From assembly GCA_038154685.1 (NCBI GenBank), contig JAYPYW010000008.1, forward strand, positions 1-64,000: a stretch of DNA of 64,000 bases, written 5' to 3'. Shown one piece after another: positions 50,084-57,952 of this stretch. Each line of letters starts with the position of its first letter. The first letter of the stretch is position 1. The stretch comes from GCA-002722245 sp038154685. GTDB lineage: Bacteria; Bacteroidota; Bacteroidia; Flavobacteriales_C; GCA-002722245. The position numbers were made by a program, and so were the translations under genes. A model generated the notes under the pieces. That model worked only from the letters and a program-made list of their open reading frames with translations, searched no databases and was not told where the DNA came from.

Positions 50084-50509
50084 TTAAGCTTGATAATCTC
50101 TTCTAACAATAAACTTAGTTTTCACTGGTAACTTTTGAGCAGCTAATCTTAAAGCTTCTTGTGCGATATCCAATGGCACACCGTCTGCTTCGAATAAGAT
50201 TTTTCCAGGTTTAACTGGAGCAACCCAATACTCAGGAGAACCTTTACCTTTACCCATCCTTACTTCAGCAGGCTTCTTAGTAACAGGCTTGTCTGGGAAA
50301 ATTCTAATCCAGATTTGACCTTCCCTTTTCATGTATCTTGTTACAGCAACACGGGCAGCTTCAATCTGTCTTGAAGTAATCCATCCTTGATCTAATGTCT
50401 TAATACCAAAAGATCCGAATGCGATTTGAGAACCTCTATGAGAAACACCTTTCTCATTCCCTTTCCCTTTCTGAACCTTTCTATACTTTACTCTTTTTGG
50501 AGATAACAT
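50084..50509 (-). CDS. rplP: 50S ribosomal protein L16
   Basis: Positions the acceptor arms of A- and P-site tRNAs. MLSPKRVKYRKVQKGKGNEK, then FGSFGIKTLDQGWITSRQIE, AARVAVTRYMKREGQIWIRI and FPDKPVTKKPAEVRMGKGKG. It has 141 residues and follows rpsC by 25 bases. Confidence 0.98.
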   Translation of the reverse strand: MLSPKRVKYRKVQKGKGNEKGVSHRGSQIAFGSFGIKTLDQGWITSRQIEAARVAVTRYMKREGQIWIRIFPDKPVTKKPAEVRMGKGKGSPEYWVAPVKPGKILFEADGVPLDIAQEALRLAAQKLPVKTKFIVRRDYQA

Positions 50510-50534
50510 CTCTTAAAATTTTTTCAGTGAATAA

Positions 50535-51242
50535 TTAACGTCTCTTCTTTCCTTTGAATTTACCACCTTTACCACCTTTGTTTTGGTTAGCAGCAGCGCT
50601 TGGAGTTAAATCAACTTTACCGTATATTTCTCCTTTACAAATCCAAACTTTAACACCTAATCTTCCATAAGTAGTGTGAGCTTCAGACCAACAGTAATCA
50701 ACATCGGCACGGAAAGTATGTAACGGAATTCTTCCCTCCTTCTTCATTTCTGTACGAGCCATCTCAGCACCATTTAAACGTCCAGCAACTTGAACTTTGA
50801 TCCCTTCAGCACCCATTCTCATTGCAGAAGCTACAGCCATTTTCATCGCTCTTCTGAAAGAAATTCTTCCTTCAATCTGACGACAAATACTATCCGCAAC
50901 AAGTTTTGCATCTAACTCAGGTCTTTTAATTTCAAAGATATTGATTTGAACTTCTTTTCCAGTAAGCTTCTTAATCTCCTCTTTTAATTTATCAACTTCC
51001 TGTCCACCTTTACCAATGATTATACCTGGTCTTGCAGTATGGATAGTAATAGAAATTAACTTTAAAGTTCTTTCGATTACGATTTTAGAAACTGAAGCCT
51101 TCGCTAAACGAGCTCTGATATAGTCTCTGATTTTTGAATCTTCGTAAATTTTGTCAGCATAGTTTTTTCCACCATACCAGTTAGAATCCCATCCACGAAC
51201 GATTCCTAATCTATTTCCTATAGGGTTTGTTTTTTGTCCCAT
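50535..51242 (-). CDS. rpsC: 30S ribosomal protein S3
   Basis: Lines the mRNA entry tunnel and has helicase activity. MGQKTNPIGNRLGIVRGWDS starts it. A KH domain with GIIIGKGGQEVDKLKEEIKK and the C-terminal domain with GRISFRRAMKMAVASAMRMG, AEGIKVQVAGRLNGAEMART follow. The tail is basic and glycine-rich (NKGGKGGKFKGKKRR). It has 235 residues and follows rplV by 15 bases. Confidence 0.98.
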   Translation of the reverse strand: MGQKTNPIGNRLGIVRGWDSNWYGGKNYADKIYEDSKIRDYIRARLAKASVSKIVIERTLKLISITIHTARPGIIIGKGGQEVDKLKEEIKKLTGKEVQINIFEIKRPELDAKLVADSICRQIEGRISFRRAMKMAVASAMRMGAEGIKVQVAGRLNGAEMARTEMKKEGRIPLHTFRADVDYCWSEAHTTYGRLGVKVWICKGEIYGKVDLTPSAAANQNKGGKGGKFKGKKRR

Positions 51243-51257
51243 TACTTAAACTCTTTC

Positions 51258-51650
51258 TTAATTAATTTTATCTACAAATAACGTTACGTGATTCGAACGC
51301 TTTCTAATTCTGTGAGCTCTACCTTGTGGAGCAGGCTGAATTCTTTTAAGCATTCTCGCTGAATCAACAGTGATATTAGTTACGAATAACTCTCCACTTT
51401 CTGGAGCATCACCAGTCTTTGCTTCATAGTTATGAATTGCAGACTTTAAAAGCTTTTCAACTTTACTCGCAGCTTCTTTATTAGAATACTGAAGTACACC
51501 TAAAGCTTTGTAAACTTCCATACCTCTAACTAAGTCAGCAACTAATCTCATCTTACGAGGAGAAGTTGGACAGTTATTCAACTTCGCAAAGTACTGAGAC
51601 TTTCTAGCCTCTTTTGCCGCCTCTGCAGTATTTCTTTTTCTAGCACCCAT
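51258..51650 (-). CDS. rplV: 50S ribosomal protein L22
   Basis: Extends a beta hairpin into the exit tunnel. NNCPTSPRKMRLVADLVRGM, then ALGVLQYSNKEAASKVEKLL, AIHNYEAK and the hairpin MLKRIQPAPQGRAHRIRKRS. It has 130 residues and follows rpsS by 25 bases. Confidence 0.98.
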   Translation of the reverse strand: MGARKRNTAEAAKEARKSQYFAKLNNCPTSPRKMRLVADLVRGMEVYKALGVLQYSNKEAASKVEKLLKSAIHNYEAKTGDAPESGELFVTNITVDSARMLKRIQPAPQGRAHRIRKRSNHVTLFVDKIN

Positions 51651-51675
51651 TTTATTAAATGTTTTGCTTAATTAA

Positions 51676-51948
51676 TTATTTTTTCTTCTTATCAGCTCCG
51701 TGACCTCTGTAAGTTCTAGTTGGAGCAAATTCACCTAACTTGTGTCCTACCATGTTTTCAGTTACGTAAACAGGGATGAACTTATTTCCGTTGTGAACAC
51801 CGATTGTTAATCCTAAGAAATCAGGAGTAATCATAGATGCTCTAGACCAAGTTTTGATAACGTTTTTCTTTCCTGACTCTTGAGCCTCGTCTACACGCTT
51901 TTGTAACTTGTAATGTACAAATGGTGGTTTTTTAAGTGATCTAGCCAT
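51676..51948 (-). CDS. rpsS: 30S ribosomal protein S19
   Basis: Head protein that bridges to the large subunit with S13. MARSLKKPPFVHYKLQKRVD, then TWSRASMITPDFLGLTIGVH, NGNKFIPVYVTENMVGHKLG and EFAPTRTYRGHGADKK. It has 90 residues and follows rplB by seven bases. Confidence 0.99.
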   Translation of the reverse strand: MARSLKKPPFVHYKLQKRVDEAQESGKKNVIKTWSRASMITPDFLGLTIGVHNGNKFIPVYVTENMVGHKLGEFAPTRTYRGHGADKKKK

Positions 51949-51955
51949 TTTCTAA

Positions 51956-52780
51956 TTATTTTTTACGTCTTTCAATAATGTACTTATCAGAGTATTTCTT
52001 TGGAGCTCTAGTTTTGTAACCTTTAGCAGGTAAACCTTTTCTAGATCTTGGGTGCCCTCCAGATGAACGTCCTTCACCACCTCCCATTGGGTGATCAACT
52101 GGGTTCATAGCAACACCTCTTACTCTTGGTCTTCTTCCTAACCATCTGCTTCTACCAGCCTTACCAGAAACAACTAACTGATGGTCTGAGTTAGAAACTG
52201 CACCGATAGTAGCTGAACACGATACCATAACCTGACGAGTTTCACCAGATGGTAACTTTAATGTAGCATACTTACCTTCTTTTGCAGCTAACTGAACATA
52301 AGAACCAGCAGATCTAGCTAACTTCCCTCCTTGACCAGGTTGGAACTCAACATTATGAACAACTGTTCCTAATGGAATTTCAGATAATGGTAATGCGTTT
52401 CCAACCTCAATTGGAGCACCTTTTCCAGCTTGAACCTTTGCACCAACTTCTAATCCGTTTGGAGCTAAGATGTAAGCTTTCTCACCATCAGCATAGTATA
52501 ATAAAGCGATTCTTGCAGTTCTGTTTGGATCATACTCGATACCTTTAACAGTTGCAGGAACACTAACTTTAGTTCTTTTAAAATCGATCACACGGTACTT
52601 CTTCTTGTGACCACCACCGATATTACGAACTGTCATTTTTCCTGAAGCATTTCTACCTCCTGAACTTTTCTTCTTCGCAATTAAGCTCTTCTCAGGACTA
52701 CTTTTAGTAACATCATCAAAAGTATCTGCTACTTTATGTCTTTGTCCTGGCGTATTTGGTTTTAATTTCTTTAAACCCAT
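51956..52780 (-). CDS. rplB: 50S ribosomal protein L2
   Basis: Large rRNA-binding protein needed for subunit association and peptidyl transfer. GRNASGKMTVRNIGGGHKKK, YRVIDFKRTK, IEYDPNRTARIALL and the C-terminal GVAMNPVDHPMGGGEGRSSG, which carries the functionally important histidine. It has 274 residues and follows rplW by four bases. Confidence 0.99.
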   Translation of the reverse strand: MGLKKLKPNTPGQRHKVADTFDDVTKSSPEKSLIAKKKSSGGRNASGKMTVRNIGGGHKKKYRVIDFKRTKVSVPATVKGIEYDPNRTARIALLYYADGEKAYILAPNGLEVGAKVQAGKGAPIEVGNALPLSEIPLGTVVHNVEFQPGQGGKLARSAGSYVQLAAKEGKYATLKLPSGETRQVMVSCSATIGAVSNSDHQLVVSGKAGRSRWLGRRPRVRGVAMNPVDHPMGGGEGRSSGGHPRSRKGLPAKGYKTRAPKKYSDKYIIERRKK

Positions 52781-52784
52781 CTTC

Positions 52785-53072
52785 TTAAATATTACCGTAA
52801 ATATCTATTACTTCACCTTCTTTAAGAGTAATAATAGCTTTCTTGAATGACGCCGTTCTTCCGTCCATCGCCCAAGTCTTTCTATTTCTCTTTGCTTTAC
52901 CAGCGTAACGCATAGTGTTCACTGATTCAACTGTTACACCGTAAGTAGCTTCAACTGCTTTTTTGATTTGCACCTTATTAGCAGTGTTGCTTACGATGAA
53001 TCCGTATCTTCCTAGTTTCTCTTCTAGGTTAGACATCTTTTCTGTTATAATTGGCTTAACAATAACACTCAT
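52785..53072 (-). CDS. rplW: 50S ribosomal protein L23
   Basis: Tunnel-exit protein and docking site for trigger factor. VIVKPIITEKMSNLEEKLGR, YGFIVSNTANKVQIKKAVEA and VESVNTMRYAGKAKRN show the family. It has 95 residues, between rplD (six bases) and rplB (four bases). Confidence 0.98.
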   Translation of the reverse strand: MSVIVKPIITEKMSNLEEKLGRYGFIVSNTANKVQIKKAVEATYGVTVESVNTMRYAGKAKRNRKTWAMDGRTASFKKAIITLKEGEVIDIYGNI

Positions 53073-53078
53073 CTCTTA

Positions 53079-53705
53079 CTAGCTTAAACTGTTTTCAAAT
53101 TCTTTAATTGAACCCTCAGAAAGCACTAATTTGCTACAGTTGATTAAGTCGTAAGTGTTTACTTCCGAAGTAGCAACAACTTTAACTTTTTGAATGTTTC
53201 TTGAAGACAAGTAAACGTTCTTTTCATTTTCTGCAGTTACCAAAGTAACTCTCTTTCCTTCTAAGTCAAGACCTTTTAATACTGCAACAAAATCCTGAGT
53301 TTTTGGTGCGTCAAATTTTAAGTCTTCTAAAACGATTACTTTATCTTCTTTAACAGAAGATGAAAGAACCGATTTTTTAGCAACCGCCTTAACTTTCTTA
53401 TTTAATTTGAATCCGTAGTATCTTGGTTTAGGTCCGAAAATTCTACCTCCACCTCTAAATACTGGAGATTTAATATCACCGTATCTAGCTGCTCCAGATC
53501 CTTTTTGCTTTTTCAATTTCTTAGTACTCCCTACGATTTCGTTTCTCTCCTTCGATTTGTGAGTACCTTGTCTTTGATTAGCTAAATATTGCTTCACATC
53601 TAAGTACACTGTGTGCTCGCTTGGCTCAACACCAAAAACAGCATCACTTAAAGTAACTTTTCTACCAGTGTCTTTTCCTGTTTTATCTAATACTGCTAAC
53701 TCCAT
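53079..53705 (-). CDS. rplD: 50S ribosomal protein L4
   Basis: Lines the tunnel constriction and often regulates the S10 operon. The ATG at 53705 (MELAVLDKTGKDTGRKV) begins one base after the rplC stop, and an upstream in-frame start inside rplC is not used. Motifs are RQGTHKSKERNEIVGSTKKL, KKQKGSGAARYGDIKSPVFR and GGGRIFGPKPRYYGFKLNKK, the long loop that enters the tunnel. It has 208 residues. Confidence 0.97.
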   Translation of the reverse strand: MELAVLDKTGKDTGRKVTLSDAVFGVEPSEHTVYLDVKQYLANQRQGTHKSKERNEIVGSTKKLKKQKGSGAARYGDIKSPVFRGGGRIFGPKPRYYGFKLNKKVKAVAKKSVLSSSVKEDKVIVLEDLKFDAPKTQDFVAVLKGLDLEGKRVTLVTAENEKNVYLSSRNIQKVKVVATSEVNTYDLINCSKLVLSEGSIKEFENSLS

Positions 53706-53706
53706 C

Positions 53707-54324
53707 TTATTTCTCAATTACAACGTAAGACCCTTTTGCTCCAGCAACATTCCCTGAAACAACAATTAAATTCTTGTCAGCTAATACTTTTAAAACCTTT
53801 AAGTTTTGAGTCTTAACTGTGTCTCCACCCATTCTTCCGGCCATTCTCATTCCTTTGAATACTTTCGAAGGAGTAGAAGCACCACCAATCGAACCTGGAG
53901 CTCTTAATCTGTTGTGCTGTCCGTGAGTTTGACCTCCAACACCTCTAAAATTGTGTCTTTTTACAACACCTTGGAATCCTTTTCCTTTAGAAGTACCTGC
54001 AACGTCAACAAATTCACCTTCTTCAAAAAGTTCAACAGTGATTTCATCACCTAAAGCTTTCTCTTCTTCGAATCCTCCGAATTCTACTAATTTAGCTCTT
54101 GGTGTTACACTCGCTTTTTTGAAGTGCCCTTTCATTGGCGCTGAGATATTCTTCTCAGTTTTTTCATCGAACGCTAATTGAAGCGCCGAATAACCGTCAG
54201 TCTCCTCAGTTTTAACCTGAGTAACCACGCATGGACCAGCCTCGATAACAGTACACGGAATGTTTTTACCATTCTCGTCGAACATGCTCGTCATACCGAT
54301 CTTTTTTCCTATCAATCCTGACAT
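53707..54324 (-). CDS. rplC: 50S ribosomal protein L3
   Basis: Early-assembly protein near the peptidyl transferase centre. MSGLIGKKIGMTSMFDENGK starts it. Later motifs are GTSKGKGFQGVVKRHNFRGV, GGQTHGQHNRLRAPGSIGGA and VFKGMRMAGRMGGDTVKTQN. It has 205 residues and follows rpsJ by 38 bases. Confidence 0.98.
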   Translation of the reverse strand: MSGLIGKKIGMTSMFDENGKNIPCTVIEAGPCVVTQVKTEETDGYSALQLAFDEKTEKNISAPMKGHFKKASVTPRAKLVEFGGFEEEKALGDEITVELFEEGEFVDVAGTSKGKGFQGVVKRHNFRGVGGQTHGQHNRLRAPGSIGGASTPSKVFKGMRMAGRMGGDTVKTQNLKVLKVLADKNLIVVSGNVAGAKGSYVVIEK

Positions 54325-54362
54325 CGAATAACAGTTTTTAAGTTATCTTATCTATTTAATTA

Positions 54363-54668
54363 CTATACCTTAATTTCAACTTCAACACCTGAAGGTAATT
54401 CTAACTTCATTAATGCATCAACAGTCTTTGAAGAAGAACTGTAAATATCCATTAATCTCTTGTAAGAACTTACTTGAAATTGCTCTCTTGACTTCTTGTT
54501 AACGTGAGTTGATCTTAATACAGTAAAGATTCTCTTGTTAGTTGGTAATGGAATTGGTCCACTTACAACTGCACCTGTAGACTTTACAGTTTTAACAATC
54601 TTCTCAGCTGATTTGTCAACTAAGTTGTGGTCGAAAGACTTTAATTTGATTCTAATTTTCTGGCTCAT
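54363..54668 (-). CDS. rpsJ: 30S ribosomal protein S10
   Basis: Head protein, and NusE in transcription antitermination. MSQKIRIKLKSFDHNLVDKS, with GPIPLPTNKRIFTVLRSTHV, NKKSREQFQVSSYKRLMDIY. It has 101 residues. It directly follows fusA by 29 bases; no tuf gene lies between, unlike in Escherichia coli. Confidence 0.98.
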   Translation of the reverse strand: MSQKIRIKLKSFDHNLVDKSAEKIVKTVKSTGAVVSGPIPLPTNKRIFTVLRSTHVNKKSREQFQVSSYKRLMDIYSSSSKTVDALMKLELPSGVEVEIKV

Positions 54669-54697
54669 ATCTTATGTACCTTAAACTCTTTTATTAA

Positions 54698-56806
54698 TTA
54701 TGCTTCAACTTGTCCTTTAGCAGCGGCGATTACATCCTTAGCTACTGCTTGAGGTGCTTCTGCGAAGTGACTAAATTCCATTGTTGAAGTTGCTCTACCT
54801 GAAGTAATTGTTCTTAATGAAGTAACATATCCGAACATTTCTGATAACGGCACCTTAGCTTTAACAACCTTAGCTCCATTTTTATCATCCATTCCTTCCA
54901 TTAAACCTCTTCTCTTGTTCAAGTCAGCAACAACATCCCCCATGTTTTCCTCTGGAGTAATTACTTCCAATTTCATCATTGGCTCAAGTAATACTGGATT
55001 AGCTTGTGGACATGCATTTTTGAAAGCCATCTTAGCAGCTACCTCGAAAGATAACTGGTCTGAATCTACTTGGTGGTAAGAACCATCATGTAAAGTAACT
55101 TTAAGTGAATCAACATTAAATCCTGCTAATACACCAGCTTCCATAGCTTCTTTGAATCCTTTTTCAACTGAAGGGATAAATTCCTTAGGAACGTTACCAC
55201 CTTTAACTTCATTTACGAATTCAAGACCATCTTTTTCATCCTCTCTAGGACCTATTGTAACTTGAATATCTGCGAATTTACCACGACCTCCAGATTGTTT
55301 CTTGTAAACTTCTCTGTGTTGTACAGCGTTTGTGATAGTTTCTTTGTAGTTTACTTGAGGAGCACCTTGGTTACACTCAACTTTGAATTCTCTCTTCAAT
55401 CTATCAATAATGATATCTAAGTGTAACTCTCCCATTCCTGAGATAATAGTCTGACCAGAGTTCTCGTCAGTCTTAACTTGGAATGTTGGATCTTCTTCAG
55501 CTAATTTACCTAAAGCTAAACCTAACTTATCAACGTCAGCTTGAGACTTTGGCTCGATAGCAACCCCGATTACAGGATCTGGGAAGTCCATAGACTCTAA
55601 CACGATAGGTGCATCTTCAGCACATAAAGTATCTCCAGTTCTAATATCTTTAAATCCAACTAATGCAGCGATATCACCAGCGTGTAACTCATCAATTTGG
55701 TTTTGAGAGTTTGCGTGCATTTGGAAGATTCTTGAAATTCTTTCTTTCTTCATTGTTCTTGTGTTTAAAACATAAGAACCTGAAGGTAATTTACCAGAGT
55801 ATGATCTAGTAAAACATAAACGACCAACGAATGGATCAGTAGCGATTTTAAATGCTAAAGCAGAGAATGGCTCATCAGCAGAAGGCTTTCTTGAAACCTC
55901 CTCATCAGTCTTAGGGTTAGTTCCAACGATAGCTTCTTGATCTAATGGAGATGGTAAAATTTCCATTACGATATCTAACATAGCCTGAACTCCTTTGTTT
56001 TTGAAAGCTGATCCACACATCATTGGAACAAACTTAGCATCTAAAGTAGCTCCTCTTAAGGCATCTAAAACTTCTCTTTCAGTGATTGAATCTGGATCTT
56101 CAAAGAATTTCTCCATTAAAGATTCGTCGTACTCAGCGATAGCTTCTAATAACTTCTCTCTGTACTCTTCAACCTCGTCAGCCATATCTGCAGGGATTTC
56201 AACTTCCTCGAAAGTCATACCCATGTCATTCTCATTCCAAACGATTCCTCTGTTGTTAATTAAATCAACAACACCTTTGAAATCATCTTCTGCACCGATT
56301 GGTAACTGTAATGGAACTGCTTTTGATCCTAACATTTCTTCAACCTGCTTACACACGTTTAAGAAGTCAGCACCTTGACGGTCCATTTTGTTTACGAAAC
56401 CAATTCTTGATACATTATAGTTATCAGCAAGTCTCCAGTTAGTTTCTGATTGTGGCTCAACACCATCAACAGCAGAAAATAAGAAAACTAAACCGTCTAA
56501 TACTCTTAAAGATCTGTTTACCTCAACAGTAAAGTCAACGTGACCAGGAGTATCAATAATATTCACTTGGTAATCGTTTCCTCTATAAGGCCAGAATACA
56601 GTAGTAGCAGCAGATGTAATTGTAATACCTCTTTCTTGCTCTTGCTCCATCCAGTCCATTGTAGCACCACCATCGTGAACCTCACCAATCTTGTGAGATA
56701 CACCAGCGTAGTATAATACTCTCTCTGTAGTAGTAGTTTTCCCAGCATCAATGTGAGCTGCGATACCAATGTTTCTTGTATATTTAAGATCTCTCTTAGC
56801 CGCCAT
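54698..56806 (-). CDS. fusA: Elongation factor G
   Basis: Translocase GTPase. G1 AHIDAGKT is at residues 17-24, G3 DTPGH at 85-89 and G4 NKMD at 139-142; the switch I region has GATMDWMEQEQERGITITSA. Domains II to V follow, with the FIPSVEKGFKEAM-type region and, near the end, MFGYVTSLRTITSGRATSTM. It has 702 residues, a normal length. It lies 37 bases after rpsG. The intact switch and C-terminal motifs suggest the canonical factor and not a paralogue. Confidence 0.98.
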   Translation of the reverse strand: MAAKRDLKYTRNIGIAAHIDAGKTTTTERVLYYAGVSHKIGEVHDGGATMDWMEQEQERGITITSAATTVFWPYRGNDYQVNIIDTPGHVDFTVEVNRSLRVLDGLVFLFSAVDGVEPQSETNWRLADNYNVSRIGFVNKMDRQGADFLNVCKQVEEMLGSKAVPLQLPIGAEDDFKGVVDLINNRGIVWNENDMGMTFEEVEIPADMADEVEEYREKLLEAIAEYDESLMEKFFEDPDSITEREVLDALRGATLDAKFVPMMCGSAFKNKGVQAMLDIVMEILPSPLDQEAIVGTNPKTDEEVSRKPSADEPFSALAFKIATDPFVGRLCFTRSYSGKLPSGSYVLNTRTMKKERISRIFQMHANSQNQIDELHAGDIAALVGFKDIRTGDTLCAEDAPIVLESMDFPDPVIGVAIEPKSQADVDKLGLALGKLAEEDPTFQVKTDENSGQTIISGMGELHLDIIIDRLKREFKVECNQGAPQVNYKETITNAVQHREVYKKQSGGRGKFADIQVTIGPREDEKDGLEFVNEVKGGNVPKEFIPSVEKGFKEAMEAGVLAGFNVDSLKVTLHDGSYHQVDSDQLSFEVAAKMAFKNACPQANPVLLEPMMKLEVITPEENMGDVVADLNKRRGLMEGMDDKNGAKVVKAKVPLSEMFGYVTSLRTITSGRATSTMEFSHFAEAPQAVAKDVIAAAKGQVEA

Positions 56807-56843
56807 TTTGACTTATCTTTTAATATTCTTTATTCTAATTCAA

Positions 56844-57314
56844 TTAAACTCTAAAGTGAGCAAAAGCTTTGTTAGCTTCAGCCATTCTGTGAGTATCTTC
56901 TTTTTTCTTGAAAGCAGCTCCTTCTTCTTTTGAAGCAGCGATAATCTCAGCAGCTAATTTCTGAGCCATTGATTTCTCGTTTCTCTTTCTAGCATACCCA
57001 ATTAACCACTTCATTCCCATAGACTGTTTTCTATTTTCACGAATTGGAACTGGAATCTGGAATGTTGCTCCTCCTACTCTTTTAGATCTTACCTCTACTC
57101 CTGGAGTAACATTTGATAATGCCTTTTTAAATACTTCTAAAGCATCCTCCTCTTCAACCTTAGACGCAACTACATCTAAAGAATCATAAAAAATGTTGAA
57201 AGCGATAGATTTTTTACCGTCTAACATTAAGTTGTTCACGAACTTAGTTACTACAGTATCTCCAAACTTTGGATCTGGTAAAACTAATCTCTGTTTTGCA
57301 CTACTTTTTCTCAT
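56844..57314 (-). CDS. rpsG: 30S ribosomal protein S7
   Basis: Assembly initiator of the 30S head at the tRNA exit site. KFVNNLMLDGKKSIAFNIFY, then ALSNVTPGVEVRSKRVGGAT, FQIPVPIRENRKQSMGMKWL and the C-terminal DTHRMAEANKAFAHFR. It has 156 residues and follows rpsL by 19 bases. Confidence 0.98.
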   Translation of the reverse strand: MRKSSAKQRLVLPDPKFGDTVVTKFVNNLMLDGKKSIAFNIFYDSLDVVASKVEEEDALEVFKKALSNVTPGVEVRSKRVGGATFQIPVPIRENRKQSMGMKWLIGYARKRNEKSMAQKLAAEIIAASKEEGAAFKKKEDTHRMAEANKAFAHFRV

Positions 57315-57333
57315 CTCAGTAAAATACTTTTAA

Positions 57334-57708
57334 TTATTTCTTAGGACGTTTAGCTCCGTACTTAGATCTTCTTTGTAATCTTCCTTCTACACCAGCAGTA
57401 TCTAACGCTCCACGAACGATGTGATACTTAACCCCTGGTAAATCCTTTACTCTTCCTCCTCTTACAAGTACAATCGAGTGCTCTTGTAAGTTGTGCCCTT
57501 CTCCTGGGATGTAAGCAGAAACCTCAATACCGTTAGTTAACCTAACTCTGGCTACCTTTCTCATTGCTGAGTTTGGTTTCTTAGGTGTAGTAGTATAAAC
57601 TCTTGTACAAACACCTCTTCTTTGAGGACAAGCGTTAAGAGCTGCAGCCTTACTTTTTGTTGGCTTATTAACTCTTCCTTTTCTTATTAACTGTTGAATA
57701 GTTGGCAT
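57334..57708 (-). CDS. rpsL: 30S ribosomal protein S12
   Basis: Decoding-centre protein and site of streptomycin-resistance mutations. MPTIQQLIRKGRVNKPTKSK, CPQRRGVCTRVYTTTPKKPN (with the lysine that is changed in resistant mutants still present), SAMRKVARVRLTNGIEVSAY and GRVKDLPGVKYHIVRGALDT. It has 124 residues. It is the first gene of the long cluster, preceded by a clear promoter and a G/C hairpin in the leader. Confidence 0.99.
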   Translation of the reverse strand: MPTIQQLIRKGRVNKPTKSKAAALNACPQRRGVCTRVYTTTPKKPNSAMRKVARVRLTNGIEVSAYIPGEGHNLQEHSIVLVRGGRVKDLPGVKYHIVRGALDTAGVEGRLQRRSKYGAKRPKK

Positions 57709-57742
57709 ATCTTATATAATATTCACTTTCAATTAAACACAA

Positions 57743-57760
57743 TCCCGCCAAAAAACGGGA
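57743..57760 (-). promoter_or_regulatory. Leader hairpin of the rpsL operon
   Basis: On the minus strand TCCCG and CGGGA pair across a TTTTTTGG loop within a few bases of the predicted transcription start. It is not followed by a T-run, so it is more likely a leader structure (stability or regulation) than a terminator. Confidence 0.5.
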
Positions 57761-57763
57761 GGG

Positions 57764-57793
57764 CAAAGATAGGTAGAATTTTTTAATTATCAA
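57764..57793 (-). promoter_or_regulatory. Promoter of the rpsL-fusA-S10-spc-alpha cluster
   Basis: On the minus strand TTG (57791-57793) is followed after exactly 19 bases by TATCTTTG (57764-57771), matching the Bacteroidetes consensus TTTG-N19-TAnnTTTG. The message would start about 55 bases before the rpsL ATG. The rest of the 244-base divergent region is A/T-rich. Confidence 0.8.
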
Positions 57794-57940
57794 GAGGTTT
57801 CACTGATTTACCCCCTTTTTTTTCACAATTGCGCACATATCATTGTGAATAAACCCTGTAAACACTTGATTTTCTATGAATTAAAAATCAACAATCTTTT
57901 TTCTCTGTGGAAAAAAAGTAGATCCAAACCAGCTTTTGGT

Positions 57941-57948
57941 TATTTTTG
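57941..57948 (+). promoter_or_regulatory. Candidate -7 element of the helicase gene
   Basis: TATTTTTG fits TAnnTTTG and ends four bases before the ATG at 57953, as seen also before dnaX and the gene at 32132. No -33 TTG is visible. Confidence 0.35.
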
Positions 57949-57952
57949 AAAT

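Noticed and set aside
57709..57952. Possible replication origin in the A/T-rich rpsL-helicase spacer
   Set aside because: No cluster of DnaA boxes (TTATCCACA-like) is present, and the features found are promoters and a leader hairpin.
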